Part shown: piece after piece, positions 18,506 through 27,168 of the stretch
Numbering within the stretch: the first letter of the stretch is position 1
Layout of the letters: the number at the start of each line of letters is the position of its first letter
Source: Metallosphaera cuprina Ar-4
GTDB lineage: Archaea > Thermoproteota > Thermoprotei_A > Sulfolobales > Sulfolobaceae
Reading direction: 5' to 3'
DNA: 64,000 bases
Assembly (NCBI RefSeq): GCF_000204925.1
Contig: NC_015435.1
Coordinates: 1,009,160-1,073,159 of the forward strand
Notes under the pieces: model-generated
What the model was told of the DNA's origin: nothing
What the model saw: the letters and a program-made list of their open reading frames with translations, nothing else
Databases searched by the model: none
Program-made: the position numbers and the translations under genes

Positions 18506-19167
18506 CCATTACCTGTTTGAGTGGCCTTCGCTTGACTTTGTTCAGGATCGTTTTGATTTATAATTTTCTCTACAAACGTATCAAAAGTTAATTTGTAGCA
18601 TTCTTCTGTAGCTTTCCTTAGCTGTTTTTCTTCACTATCCTGTGTTCCTTCAGCATTCTGCTCTTGCTGAGCTGTTCCTCTATTACCTTCAGCATTCTGC
18701 TCTTGCTGAGCTGTTCCTCTATTACCTTCAGCATTCTGCTCTTGCTGAGCTGTTCCTCTATTACCTTCAGCATTCTGCTCTTGCTGAGCTGTTCCTCTAT
18801 TACTTTTTTTAACATTTAAACTCTCATAGAGCCACTTTATATACCCCAAGAATTTCTTTACTTTCTCAACTCTTTCGTCTTCGTTTTGACAAGATTTTCC
18901 TATATCTAGAATAGTTTTCACTATCTCGTCTCTTATCTGATGATCAATTACGCCTCTACCTGCTTGTCTTATGATTAAGAGCTCCAATTCTTTAATATTC
19001 CTATTGTTCTGAATGAACGTTAGCATATTATTAATCTGAGTACTCTCGAATCTTCCGAGTGAGGCCAGACATGCCACTACAGCTCCCCTATTTAGTAAGA
19101 AGTCATCGTCCATTTTGGGGGTGGAAGTAGCGTTAGGATTTGAACCGGGGGTTGACGAGGATGACAA
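18502..19167 (-). CDS. Cas11/Csm2-like small subunit with a tandem-repeat tail
   Basis: The first part (about residues 20-115) is helical and resembles the neighbouring 128-residue protein: both run ACL/NL..., ...ELLIIRQAGRG or ...EILIIWATGK, and later IKWLYESL or VKWAYQSM. The pair are probably paralogous small subunits that line the belly of the type III complex. From about residue 122 there are four perfect copies of a 13-residue unit, NRGTAQQEQNAEG, which must be a disordered linker. A last helical segment of about 45 residues follows. An internal ATG at MDDDFLL could be the real start. The Csm2 assignment rests on size, helix content and operon place. Confidence 0.6.
   Translation of the reverse strand: MSSSSTPGSNPNATSTPKMDDDFLLNRGAVVACLASLGRFESTQINNMLTFIQNNRNIKELELLIIRQAGRGVIDHQIRDEIVKTILDIGKSCQNEDERVEKVKKFLGYIKWLYESLNVKKSNRGTAQQEQNAEGNRGTAQQEQNAEGNRGTAQQEQNAEGNRGTAQQEQNAEGTQDSEEKQLRKATEECYKLTFDTFVEKIINQNDPEQSQAKATQTGNG
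18647..18802 (-). repeat. Four perfect 39-bp tandem repeats inside a gene
   Basis: The unit beginning CCTTCAGCATTCTGC is repeated four times without mismatch, with copies at 18647, 18686, 18725 and 18764. Its length is a multiple of three, so the reading frame survives any change in copy number. Perfect identity points to recent expansion by slippage or unequal crossing-over, and the copy number may vary between strains. Confidence 0.97.
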
Positions 19168-19190
19168 ATAAAAACACCATAATTAGATCA

Positions 19191-19577
19191 TTATTTCTTA
19201 TTAATATTCTTTGAGGTTTCCAATCCGACCGTGGCCTTTACGAGAGATTCGACACTTCTAATATTATAACATTGACTCATGCTTTGGTATGCCCACTTTA
19301 CGTCCCTAACGAACTCTTTGACGTTTACTTTACCTTTTATCTTTTCCAACTTTTCTACTAAACTTCTAACCGCACCTATGCCCTTTGAATTAGGGCCACA
19401 TTGTCTACTTTTACCGGTTGCCCAAATTATTAGTATCTCAAATAGAGTCAAATCTCCATTTCTCTCGACATTGTTTAGAATTAATTCAATTACCGAACGG
19501 TTGAAGCATCGCTTTAAATTGCACGCAACTTCAACAGCGAAGTCCACAAAGTCCTTACTCTCTTCTACAGCGGACAT
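19191..19577 (-). CDS. Cas11/Csm2-like small subunit, first gene of the type III operon
   Basis: The 128-residue protein is mostly helical and basic, in the size range of type III small subunits. It shares a pattern with the next gene (FEILIIWATGK and VKWAYQSM). The first gene of a type III operon in Sulfolobales is often a small subunit, which supports the call. An ACTTAAAAAC box lies about 25 bases before the ATG, so the operon promoter is here and the mRNA is leaderless. Sequence similarity to known Csm2 cannot be checked by eye. Confidence 0.6.
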   Translation of the reverse strand: MSAVEESKDFVDFAVEVACNLKRCFNRSVIELILNNVERNGDLTLFEILIIWATGKSRQCGPNSKGIGAVRSLVEKLEKIKGKVNVKEFVRDVKWAYQSMSQCYNIRSVESLVKATVGLETSKNINKK

Positions 19578-21107
19578 TAAAATTTATCTCGTGGCGTAGT
19601 TTTTAAGTCTTTTGGAATTAATGAAAGCAATTGAGTTTTACGTCGCTTAATTTCCTAATTAACGAAGTCTTCCTCATGGGCGCTCTGAACGCTTTCTTAA
19701 CGTAACGAATCCCCTTTGATTTCGCATTACCTAAGCGTTGATCTAGAGCGGTCCTTAAAGGCGGTGAACGCTTGAACGTACCAGAGGGATAATCCTGATA
19801 CGGAGTAACAGAACGTTAACCTTTCACGGACGATTCGGTCTAAAACTATTCGTCTCCAGGTTTAGGGCATCTCATCAGAGACTCGAAGCCTAGCTAAAGG
19901 GTACTAAAGGCTGTAGCGATCCTCTTAGGTCATTTAGAGTAGGTGGACTGGAAGAAGCAACTCTAGATCTAACTTATCTAGATAGAGTCTTTAACTTTTT
20001 TAGTCTAATAAGAATCCACCGCTAAACCTAGTTGAGCCGATAACTAACCTTACGATACTCCCAAGTGAGTCCCTTCTCTAAACGAGTCTTTTGAACGAGT
20101 CCCTTTTTCTCCAGGCCTCCGAGCGAGCTCTTAGCCTAGTTGAGTGGCATCCTACTAGGGAATATGAGCAGCTAAGAGGTCCGCCACGGTTTCGAGCGAA
20201 CGGATGCGTGGTCCCTGATCGATAGCTCGAACCGGTCACCTAGATGTGATCGTTGACCTCCATGACTTAATGGAACTCCGCCTTGTTACGACCCTAACTG
20301 TCCCATCTTGAAACGTTAGCTCGCTTAGACCTCGCGTTACCGTTAGGGTGAGACGCGAGATCTTGGACTTAAGTCAGGTAAGGACGCGAAGGTAAGGGAC
20401 TGAGGCTCAGCTACGGCTGAACCCCCCTTTTAACGAAGGCGTTGGACACGAACCCTCAGAGGTCTTCAAGGTACTCAATTCAATCTGAGAGCTTCCTTTC
20501 CGGATTGTGGAGTCGATCTACATCCTTTTGCGAAAAGGTGGAGCTCCATTACTTCCCGCTTAAAAGGATGAGAGCCCTCTTGACCTCTCATGAAGGGAAC
20601 GTATCGTAATCTTCCCAGAGCATCCTATTGATCGTGAGGTCGGGTCCCAAGCGTCTCTCTCCTGATGAGCCTGGAGATTCCTAACCTTCTATGAGGTCCT
20701 CCATACCCTTAGAGCCCAAACCTCCTTACAGTGGACGTTACGTTCGTTACTGAGTTCAAGAACTGGATCTACACCCTAGCGTCGTGCTCCCCTTACGTTC
20801 GTTGTGAAACGCTTCTCTCTCAGGAAGGAGAACGATCTATCAATTGATGAATAAAATTTTGAAATTCAATGACCTCACGGGCGTCGCGTAAACCCCACAA
20901 GGGGACTCTACGCCAAACCCTCTTACGAATCTTGTGGCGGAAACCCTAACGAGTTCAACTCAGGGAGGCGAACCTTCGGTTCAACAGGAGCTCGCTTGAT
21001 CTAGATGGCTCTCACCTGTACGCTCACTCGCCACGTCAACTAATCGATCGTCCTCTCATAAACTTAAAAGTGAGGAGCGAAGAATTGATAAACGAGAATG
21101 TGAACTG
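19578..21107. other. 1.5-kb gene-free stretch between the type III and type I-A modules
   Basis: The left end holds the TATA box of the type III operon and the right end the probable promoter of cas6 (TAAACTTAAAAG near 21060). Between them I find no protein-like frame longer than about 45 codons, no CRISPR repeats and no tRNA. An open stretch near 20725-20845 reads like protein (VDVTFVTEFKNWIYTLASC) before two stops, so decayed genes or a decayed insertion sequence are possible. Confidence 0.5.
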
Positions 21108-22007
21108 ATGGCAAATGTGGAGTTGAACGTGATGCAAATAGTCAGGTTAAACTTCTCCGTTAGGCCTCTGCGCGACGTTGTGCTTCCACCTATGACCTCT
21201 AAGGTCGTGAAGTACCTGATCCTATCCGAGAAGGTGCTCCCCTTCGTAAAGGACCTTGTTGAATCGAAGAGGAAGCAGAAACCTCTTTTCATTTCCAACT
21301 TAGGGTTGAACGGGAAGAGGTTGTACTCTACCGAAGAGATGATAAGGAGAGGCGATGTAATAAAGGTTAAGGCTTTCACCAAAATGAGCGCGTCCGTTTC
21401 CTTTCCGATGATGGGGGAAATAATGAACATGGGAGGAGGTAGGGTCTCCACTCCCTATGGGGATTTCGAGATCCTCCTCGAGTCGATAAACGTATTTAAC
21501 GGATTCAATAGCGACGTCGAGGGTAAAAACTTAAAGGTCAGGATTGTGACTCCCGCCCTCCTCTCATCAAAGATTTACCTTCCTCCCTTCCTCGAGAGGT
21601 ACAGGAAGGCGAAGGTAGGACTATCCCTAATACCCTCCCCTGGTCTCCTCGTTGCGTCAGCCTACAGGACCTACTTGGGGCTGTTGGGAAGCACTGAAAA
21701 CGAGGAGGAGGACCTCAAAAGCTTTAAGTTGACGGTATTAGTGAACGGATTATCCAAGGTGGTCGACTTCGAGCTCAAGCCTGTGACCGTAATAATAGGG
21801 GAGGACGACAAGGGGAGGCTCAGGAAGAGCAGAGGAGTGGAGGGGTGGATTATGTTTGACGTGACTGGCAAACTGAAGAGGGCCGTAGCGAAGTACCTGT
21901 CAGTGGCTTCCTATTTGGGGGTAGGGAAGAGCAGGGGGATAGGACTGGGAGAGATTAAGCTGGACTTGGTGGACAGAAGCAAGGTCGAGCAGGAGGGCTC
22001 TAATTGA
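21108..22007 (+). CDS. cas6: Cas6 crRNA-processing endoribonuclease
   Basis: The 299-residue protein has two RAMP-like halves and ends with the Cas6 glycine-rich loop YLGVGKSRGIGLGEIKL near residues 267-283. Cas6 cuts the long array transcript within each repeat, leaving the eight-base handle ending GTTGAAAG. No ordinary active-site histidine can be pointed to with confidence; crenarchaeal Cas6 enzymes often lack a classical triad. It lies at the head of the type I-A block but 46 bases from csa3, probably with its own promoter. It could serve both effector systems in this window. Confidence 0.88.
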   Translation: MANVELNVMQIVRLNFSVRPLRDVVLPPMTSKVVKYLILSEKVLPFVKDLVESKRKQKPLFISNLGLNGKRLYSTEEMIRRGDVIKVKAFTKMSASVSFPMMGEIMNMGGGRVSTPYGDFEILLESINVFNGFNSDVEGKNLKVRIVTPALLSSKIYLPPFLERYRKAKVGLSLIPSPGLLVASAYRTYLGLLGSTENEEEDLKSFKLTVLVNGLSKVVDFELKPVTVIIGEDDKGRLRKSRGVEGWIMFDVTGKLKRAVAKYLSVASYLGVGKSRGIGLGEIKLDLVDRSKVEQEGSN

Positions 22008-22053
22008 GACGCATTATAGGTTATTTTTTATCTCTCATTTGTGAAAGTTCTCC

Positions 22054-22686
22054 GTGGCTTGTTTAATATCCTCGATTGGGTTCGACGAGAAGTTCCTAGT
22101 TAGGAGCTTCCTGAGGAGGGGAAGGCAGCAGGTCGATTACGTCCTCGTGGTTAAACCGTCCACTGAGAACGAGAAGACGGAGAAGGCGATAAGCTCGTTG
22201 AGGAGGCTTCTCGATGAGGCTCACGTGAGCCTAGAGGTTCTACAGGTTGATCACATGAACTTCCCGATCGCGGTCAGTAACGTCATGACGTGGTTGAGGA
22301 AATCCTCCTACGTTGACTACATTCTCAACCTATCGAGCGGTATGAGGCTCGTGAACATTGAGATTTTGACGGCGTTCCTCCTTCTTAGACTCGACGCTGA
22401 AGTGGAGGTGGAGCCCGAATCCCTTCAGGACGTAGTGAGTTTCAGGGTGAGCGACATGATGGGCTACGCCGTGGACAGCACAGACTTGAAAATCTTGAGC
22501 GCTATTCAAAAAGGTGAAAATAAGATAGCCTTAATCTCGAAGAAGTTGAAAATTCCCAACGCAACGGTGTGGAGGAGGGTGAAAGAGTTGGAGAAGAACG
22601 GTTTCCTTTCCTCTTCTGATGATAGGCTAGTGCTCAAGAACAAGGGAATCATCTTTCTAAATTTCTCACGTAATTCGCAACTATGA
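22054..22686 (+). CDS. csa3: Csa3, CARF and winged-helix regulator of the type I-A genes
   Basis: The 210-residue protein has an N-terminal CARF Rossmann domain (ISSIGFDEKFL near the start, LNLSSGMRLVNIEIL near residues 89-103). A C-terminal winged helix follows from about residue 148 (DLKILSAIQKG, then IPNATVWRRVKELEKNGFL). Csa3 proteins bind promoters of adaptation or interference cas genes and respond to cyclic oligoadenylate. The GTG at 22054 is chosen because TTATTTTTTA lies about 27 bases before it. It sits just before csa5, as in many Sulfolobales. Its ligand could couple type I-A expression to the type III Cas10 nearby. Confidence 0.9.
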   Translation: MACLISSIGFDEKFLVRSFLRRGRQQVDYVLVVKPSTENEKTEKAISSLRRLLDEAHVSLEVLQVDHMNFPIAVSNVMTWLRKSSYVDYILNLSSGMRLVNIEILTAFLLLRLDAEVEVEPESLQDVVSFRVSDMMGYAVDSTDLKILSAIQKGENKIALISKKLKIPNATVWRRVKELEKNGFLSSSDDRLVLKNKGIIFLNFSRNSQL

Positions 22687-22733
22687 AATACATTTACCTA
22701 CCATAACGCTTAAATAGTAGTGTCGAGATTACT

Positions 22734-23129
22734 ATGTTGATGAGTTCAAATCTTGAGTTCACAATAAAGAAGGTGGCCAACCTCTTGGCTGCCGTGTCAA
22801 TATACGCGGAGTCCCCCACTTTTTTAGATAGGATATCCAACGCGTTATCTAAGGAGGCCGTAGTGAAGGTAATAGGTGAGAGCGAAAGGATATTAAACGT
22901 GGGGCTAAACAACAAGGAAATAAATAAGCTACCTGGGGAAAAACCCCAGATCTCCATAAAGGTATCTAAGGACGGTGAGAAAACGGTTATAATATACGGA
23001 GACCTCCCCACACCATACGATGTGGAACAGTTCATACACGATGTGGAGAACAACATCTACCTAGCCAGAAAGGCTGGGGCCTTGGCCATGGCTACAGTAA
23101 ACAACGCTTTAGTCAGGGTGGGACAATGA
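22734..23129 (+). CDS. csa5: Csa5, small subunit (Cas11) of type I-A Cascade
   Basis: The 131-residue protein matches Csa5 in size, in place directly before cas7, and in its pattern: an N-terminal helix pair, a short beta segment (KPQISIKVSKDGEKTVIIYG) and a C-terminal helix rich in alanine. Csa5 helps stabilise the R-loop when Cascade binds target DNA. A GCTTAAATAG box lies about 22 bases before the ATG at 22734; an ATG two codons later is possible. The end overlaps cas7 by four bases (ATGA). Confidence 0.88.
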   Translation: MLMSSNLEFTIKKVANLLAAVSIYAESPTFLDRISNALSKEAVVKVIGESERILNVGLNNKEINKLPGEKPQISIKVSKDGEKTVIIYGDLPTPYDVEQFIHDVENNIYLARKAGALAMATVNNALVRVGQ

Positions 23130-24124
23130 TATCTGGAAGCGTTAGGTTCTTGGTTAACGTGGAGTCCCTTAACGGAGTGGAGTCTGTAGGGAACTTAACT
23201 AGACACAGGACCGCACCTATCGTGACTAAGACTGGTGGAGAGTACGTAATAAGGTACGTGCCGGTGATATCAGGGGAATCGATAGCTCACGCCTATCAGA
23301 TGGCTCTTGTTGACATGGCAGACAAGTTGAAGTTACCGGTGACAGCTAGGACCAGACAGGGGGAGCTCATAAAGTTCTCAGATGATGATATGCTAGAAGC
23401 GGAGGGCATAAGTCCACCTAAGAAGGAGGGAAAGACGCTCAACGACGCGAGAAGATTTGAAGTTGACGTTATGCTTAAAGACTTAGTAGCTGACGTCGGC
23501 GGGTTCATGTACGCAGGGGGCAATCCAGTTAGGAGAAGCTCAAAGTTCTCCGTTGGTTACATGATCCCGGTCTTAGGTAATGGGGACATCCCAGCTCAAC
23601 TTGAGGCACAGTTCCACGTTAGGTACTCCTCCAGCAAAATGGAGAATCAAGCCATATTCAACGTTGAGGTGGGCTCAGCCCTTTACACGTTGAGTTTCAT
23701 GCTTGATGAGGAGAAAGTTGCGGTGCCTTCGAATCCCGGTCCTCAAGTTGAGGGAGAGAAGAGATTACAGGAGCAGAAGATGAATAGGGTGGAGGCTGCA
23801 ATCAAATCGCTTTACACTGTCCTCACTGGAAACTTTGGAGGTAAGAGATCTAGGTTCCTCCCGTCCATGGAACTTAAGTCGGCGGTGGTTACCGTAACGG
23901 ACTTCCCGTTCATTACTGAACCAGGGCACTCTAACGATTACATAAGCCTGACCGGAGATAGAGTCAAAAAGGCTAAAGACGTTCTGGGAGGTAAAAGGGT
24001 TTTGACTTACGCCATTGACAGGGAGGGACTTAACTTGGGGAGCGCCGAGAGGATTTCAGACCCGGAGGACATGATAAGGAGATTGCTTGAGGAGGCCAAA
24101 AAGTCACTTGAAAACGTCAAGTAA
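23126..24124 (+). CDS. cas7: Cas7 (Csa2), backbone subunit of type I-A Cascade
   Basis: The 332-residue protein carries the Cas7/DevR pattern: GVESVGNLTRHRTAP near the start, then VISGESIAHAYQMAL, and GGFMYAGGNPVRRSSKFS in the middle. Several copies assemble along the crRNA spacer. It is coupled to csa5 by an ATGA overlap and is followed by cas5 after 14 bases, so the whole block should be one transcript. Confidence 0.93.
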   Translation: MISGSVRFLVNVESLNGVESVGNLTRHRTAPIVTKTGGEYVIRYVPVISGESIAHAYQMALVDMADKLKLPVTARTRQGELIKFSDDDMLEAEGISPPKKEGKTLNDARRFEVDVMLKDLVADVGGFMYAGGNPVRRSSKFSVGYMIPVLGNGDIPAQLEAQFHVRYSSSKMENQAIFNVEVGSALYTLSFMLDEEKVAVPSNPGPQVEGEKRLQEQKMNRVEAAIKSLYTVLTGNFGGKRSRFLPSMELKSAVVTVTDFPFITEPGHSNDYISLTGDRVKKAKDVLGGKRVLTYAIDREGLNLGSAERISDPEDMIRRLLEEAKKSLENVK

Positions 24125-24138
24125 TTAGAGATGGGATT

Positions 24139-24885
24139 TTGACTCTCACCTTCTCTAAAGTGAAGGTAAGACTGCACTGGGGTTTCTCCGTCGCTTACCC
24201 AGCCACCTCTAAGGCAAAGAGATCAACTATCTTGCCTCCACCCACCACCTTGATCGGAGCGCTCAGCTACGGGGAGTACAGAGGTGTAGACTCGCTGGAT
24301 TTCCCGTCCTCTCCAGCAGAGGCTTTCAATAGCGAGTCCAAGGCGTCCTCTCAACCCGAGAAGGTGATTTGCGCAGCCGCCAGGTTCGATGACGATAGCG
24401 CTGTAACTTACTCTGAGGATGTGATAAGGAACGTAACAAGTTACTTTCAAAAACCGGAAAGGAGGAATGATGAGAGGTACATTTTCAACATAGTTCCTAC
24501 AGGGAAGGTTTACGGACCTAACGCTACGCTCAGACTGGTTTACGTTACTACCATACCTCCGGACAAGCTGTACAGGTTGAGCTGGTCAATAGTCAGGTTA
24601 GGGTCTAAAGAAGGGTTGGTCAGCGTTGAGGATGTTGAGGTGGGAGAGGCGAAGGAGACGAGCGGTAACCTGGAGACCAAGTACTACTTCCCAGAGACCG
24701 TGGAGCATAAGACCGGTCCCGTGGTCTTAGCGAACTTCTGGAAAGGTGGATTCGTGTGGGGAGAAAAGGTTGAATCGGTGAGATACGTTATTCCTCTAAA
24801 TCCCTTTCCAATATCAAGTACCTCAATTGAGGTTAACGCGAAGAGGGCTTACGAGGTGGGTGGAGAGTACGTCGTCGTTGAGTGA
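24139..24885 (+). CDS. cas5: Cas5, crRNA-handle-binding subunit of type I-A Cascade
   Basis: The 248-residue protein starts with a typical Cas5 fold: VKVRLHWGFSVAYPATSKAK, then LPPPTTLIGALSYGEY. That is the first ferredoxin-like strand followed by the P-P-x-T-x-x-G-A-L motif. It holds the 5' handle of the crRNA next to Cas7. The start codon is a TTG at 24139; an ATG eight bases upstream runs into a stop after three codons. It overlaps the following helicase gene. Confidence 0.9.
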   Translation: MTLTFSKVKVRLHWGFSVAYPATSKAKRSTILPPPTTLIGALSYGEYRGVDSLDFPSSPAEAFNSESKASSQPEKVICAAARFDDDSAVTYSEDVIRNVTSYFQKPERRNDERYIFNIVPTGKVYGPNATLRLVYVTTIPPDKLYRLSWSIVRLGSKEGLVSVEDVEVGEAKETSGNLETKYYFPETVEHKTGPVVLANFWKGGFVWGEKVESVRYVIPLNPFPISSTSIEVNAKRAYEVGGEYVVVE

Positions 24886-26374
24886 CATTTATAAGGATAT
24901 ATGCTCCAAAGAAAACGTAGAACCTAGAGATAAGATAACGGAAACGCTGGATGAGATCGAGAACGGGCACTCCGTGATTTTAACCGCCCCCACGGGTTAC
25001 GGTAAAACTTCGATAACTAAGGCCCTAGCTGTCGCTGCCGTTCAAGGGAACGATAACTTCGACAGAGTGATTCACGTGCTGCCCTATAGGAGCATCGTTC
25101 AGGACCTTACGGCTAAGCTCAGGTACAGTTTGGCTAAGATCGGTCTAAATCAAGATCTCGTAGGAGCACAGGACATGGACTTTCACGATTCGCCATACTT
25201 CCTACTTAAGGCTAACGTGACTACTTTGGACACCTTCGTGTTAAACCTTTTCAAACTTCCAGTGGCTGAGATCGACAGAGGCTTGAACGGTTTGGGGACG
25301 CACTTCGAGGTTCCACGAGGGGCCATATACTCCTCGATCGTAGTGTTTGACGAATTTCACCTCTTCTCGGAGGACGGGAAACCGCTAACCTCTGCCATTG
25401 CGTCCTTGAAGTCCTTAGGGTCCATGGGCGTACCTTTCATCATAGCTACCGCAACGATGCCTGATAGCGTGAAGTCCTTGATAAAGGAGTCCTTGATAAA
25501 GGAGGGAGTGAGCTTAACCGAAGTGAACGTGATTGACTCCCCAGTTAAAAGGTCAATCGACATAAGGTTTGAAAGCGATTTACCTCGGATAGACACGGAG
25601 AAAAGGACCTTGATAGTGTTCAACACTAGGACGGAAGCCATTAACGCCTACCGCAAACTCAAGGGTCTAGGTTACTCCCCCCTGTTGATACACTCAAAGT
25701 TCAGCTCACGCGATAGGGTAGAAAAGGTCAACAAGATTGTCAATAGAAACGAGCAGGCTAAGCTAGTCATCTCAACTCAGGTCATAGAAGCTGGGGTGGA
25801 CGTGTCTTTCGACACGTTGATCACGGAAGCCGCGCCTCTACCCAACTTGATACAGCGAGCTGGTAGAGTGGCAAGGTATGGAGGGGAAGGTGAAGTGATA
25901 ATCATACCCTTTATGGGGAAGGTTTATGAAAGGAGTGAGGTTGATCAAGCCGTGAAGTTAATTGAGGAAAATAATGTAATAGATCATAGCCTTATGCAAT
26001 TTTACAAAGTTAATGTAGATGTAGATCCCTCCCTTAGGACTTCGTTAAACATGATAGATGATGTGGCTCTTTACACATCTGGGGCAACCACTGAGCTCCT
26101 TGAAGAAGTCTGTTCGTTAACAAGGGATGTATCTCTAGTCATGGGCTTTCCACACGGATGTACGTCTCCAGAGTGCGCGGTTCCATTAACGGATCAGGAG
26201 GCGAAAGATTTGATAAACGCAGGTAATATGATTGTAAAGAACGGTCAATTCATGCACCCTTCTCAAGCTAGACTAAAAAGTTTGAAAGACTGCCTCCCGC
26301 TTCAGTTCCTCAAGTTAGGGATAGATGGAGTTGTCATAGAAAGCTACGACAAGGAGGAGGGTGCGATCATATGA
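24878..26374 (+). CDS. cas3': Cas3' helicase of type I-A
   Basis: The protein has the superfamily 2 helicase motifs in order: TAPTGYGKTS (Walker A), VVFDEFHLF (DExH box), IATATMP, STQVIEAGVDVSFDTL and IQRAGRVARYG. It lacks the HD nuclease, which is encoded separately just after it, as is usual in type I-A. It unwinds DNA recognised by Cascade. I choose the TTG at 24878, eight bases before the end of cas5, because GGTGGAGAG lies about 10 bases upstream. A GTG at 24860 would add six residues. Confidence 0.92.
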   Translation: MSDIYKDICSKENVEPRDKITETLDEIENGHSVILTAPTGYGKTSITKALAVAAVQGNDNFDRVIHVLPYRSIVQDLTAKLRYSLAKIGLNQDLVGAQDMDFHDSPYFLLKANVTTLDTFVLNLFKLPVAEIDRGLNGLGTHFEVPRGAIYSSIVVFDEFHLFSEDGKPLTSAIASLKSLGSMGVPFIIATATMPDSVKSLIKESLIKEGVSLTEVNVIDSPVKRSIDIRFESDLPRIDTEKRTLIVFNTRTEAINAYRKLKGLGYSPLLIHSKFSSRDRVEKVNKIVNRNEQAKLVISTQVIEAGVDVSFDTLITEAAPLPNLIQRAGRVARYGGEGEVIIIPFMGKVYERSEVDQAVKLIEENNVIDHSLMQFYKVNVDVDPSLRTSLNMIDDVALYTSGATTELLEEVCSLTRDVSLVMGFPHGCTSPECAVPLTDQEAKDLINAGNMIVKNGQFMHPSQARLKSLKDCLPLQFLKLGIDGVVIESYDKEEGAII

Positions 26375-27168
26375 GAGGTGTAAACTCCATGAAACCGTGT
26401 GCGTTCGTTAACCAAACGCTGAGGGATCATTCTTTAGGCTCGTTGTCGAACGTTGACGCTGTGTTTAAAGACGGCTACTTCAAGACCGTGAAGAGGAGGA
26501 TGGACCGGTTCATGCAACACTCTTTGAAATCTGGTCGAGTTGAGGAGGCTGACGTTAGAACGATCCAGGGAATGAGTTGGGAGAGGTGGAGGGACTTAAT
26601 CAGGTTCCTAACTGCGATACACGATATAGGTAAGGCTGATGATTATTATCAGAAAAAATTTAACGATAGCTGTGAGGCTTCAAAAAGCAGCTTTAGGCTT
26701 CACGAGGTGAGCGGCGCTCTAGTTCTCTTCAATGCTAAGTGGAATAGCAACTTAGTGAAGCTTTGGTCAATCCTGGCCATACTTAATCACTTGAACGCAA
26801 TTAGAACGGTAAGCAACTTAAAAGGTTATGAAGGCGAGATAAAACCTGAAATGCTCAAGTTAAAGAATTACGGATCAGTTTTGGTCTCAGACCCTCAAAT
26901 CTCATCCCTAATTAGGAAGGTTACTGGAGTGGTGGATAACGTGAGTCCTGTTGACTACGATAAATCTAACTTCCAGGAAATGAAGCACTGGGTCGAATTT
27001 ATGGCGACAAAGCCATTGGCAAAGCCTTACATTCTGTTACTCTTTCCTATAATAATAGGAGATAACCTGGACAGCTCACAGAACAGGTCGAAAGACGAAA
27101 CCTCAAGGAATAAATCAAGGTTCATTCAATCACTTCAGAACATGAAGGTGATAGTAGTTGACCATTAA
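26371..27168 (+). CDS. cas3'': Cas3'' HD nuclease of type I-A
   Basis: The 265-residue protein has the metal-binding HD signature AIHDIGKADDYYQKK near residues 87-101 and a further histidine in RLHEVSGALVLF. It should cut single-stranded DNA exposed by the Cas3' helicase. The ATG overlaps the TGA of cas3' (ATGA), and its end overlaps the next gene by 11 bases, so it is translated within the interference operon. Confidence 0.9.
   Translation: MRGVNSMKPCAFVNQTLRDHSLGSLSNVDAVFKDGYFKTVKRRMDRFMQHSLKSGRVEEADVRTIQGMSWERWRDLIRFLTAIHDIGKADDYYQKKFNDSCEASKSSFRLHEVSGALVLFNAKWNSNLVKLWSILAILNHLNAIRTVSNLKGYEGEIKPEMLKLKNYGSVLVSDPQISSLIRKVTGVVDNVSPVDYDKSNFQEMKHWVEFMATKPLAKPYILLLFPIIIGDNLDSSQNRSKDETSRNKSRFIQSLQNMKVIVVDH

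Noticed and set aside
19125-19150. tRNA-like T-arm (GGTTCAAATCC on the minus strand)
   Set aside because: No acceptor or anticodon stem around it, and it lies inside the N-terminus of a protein gene.
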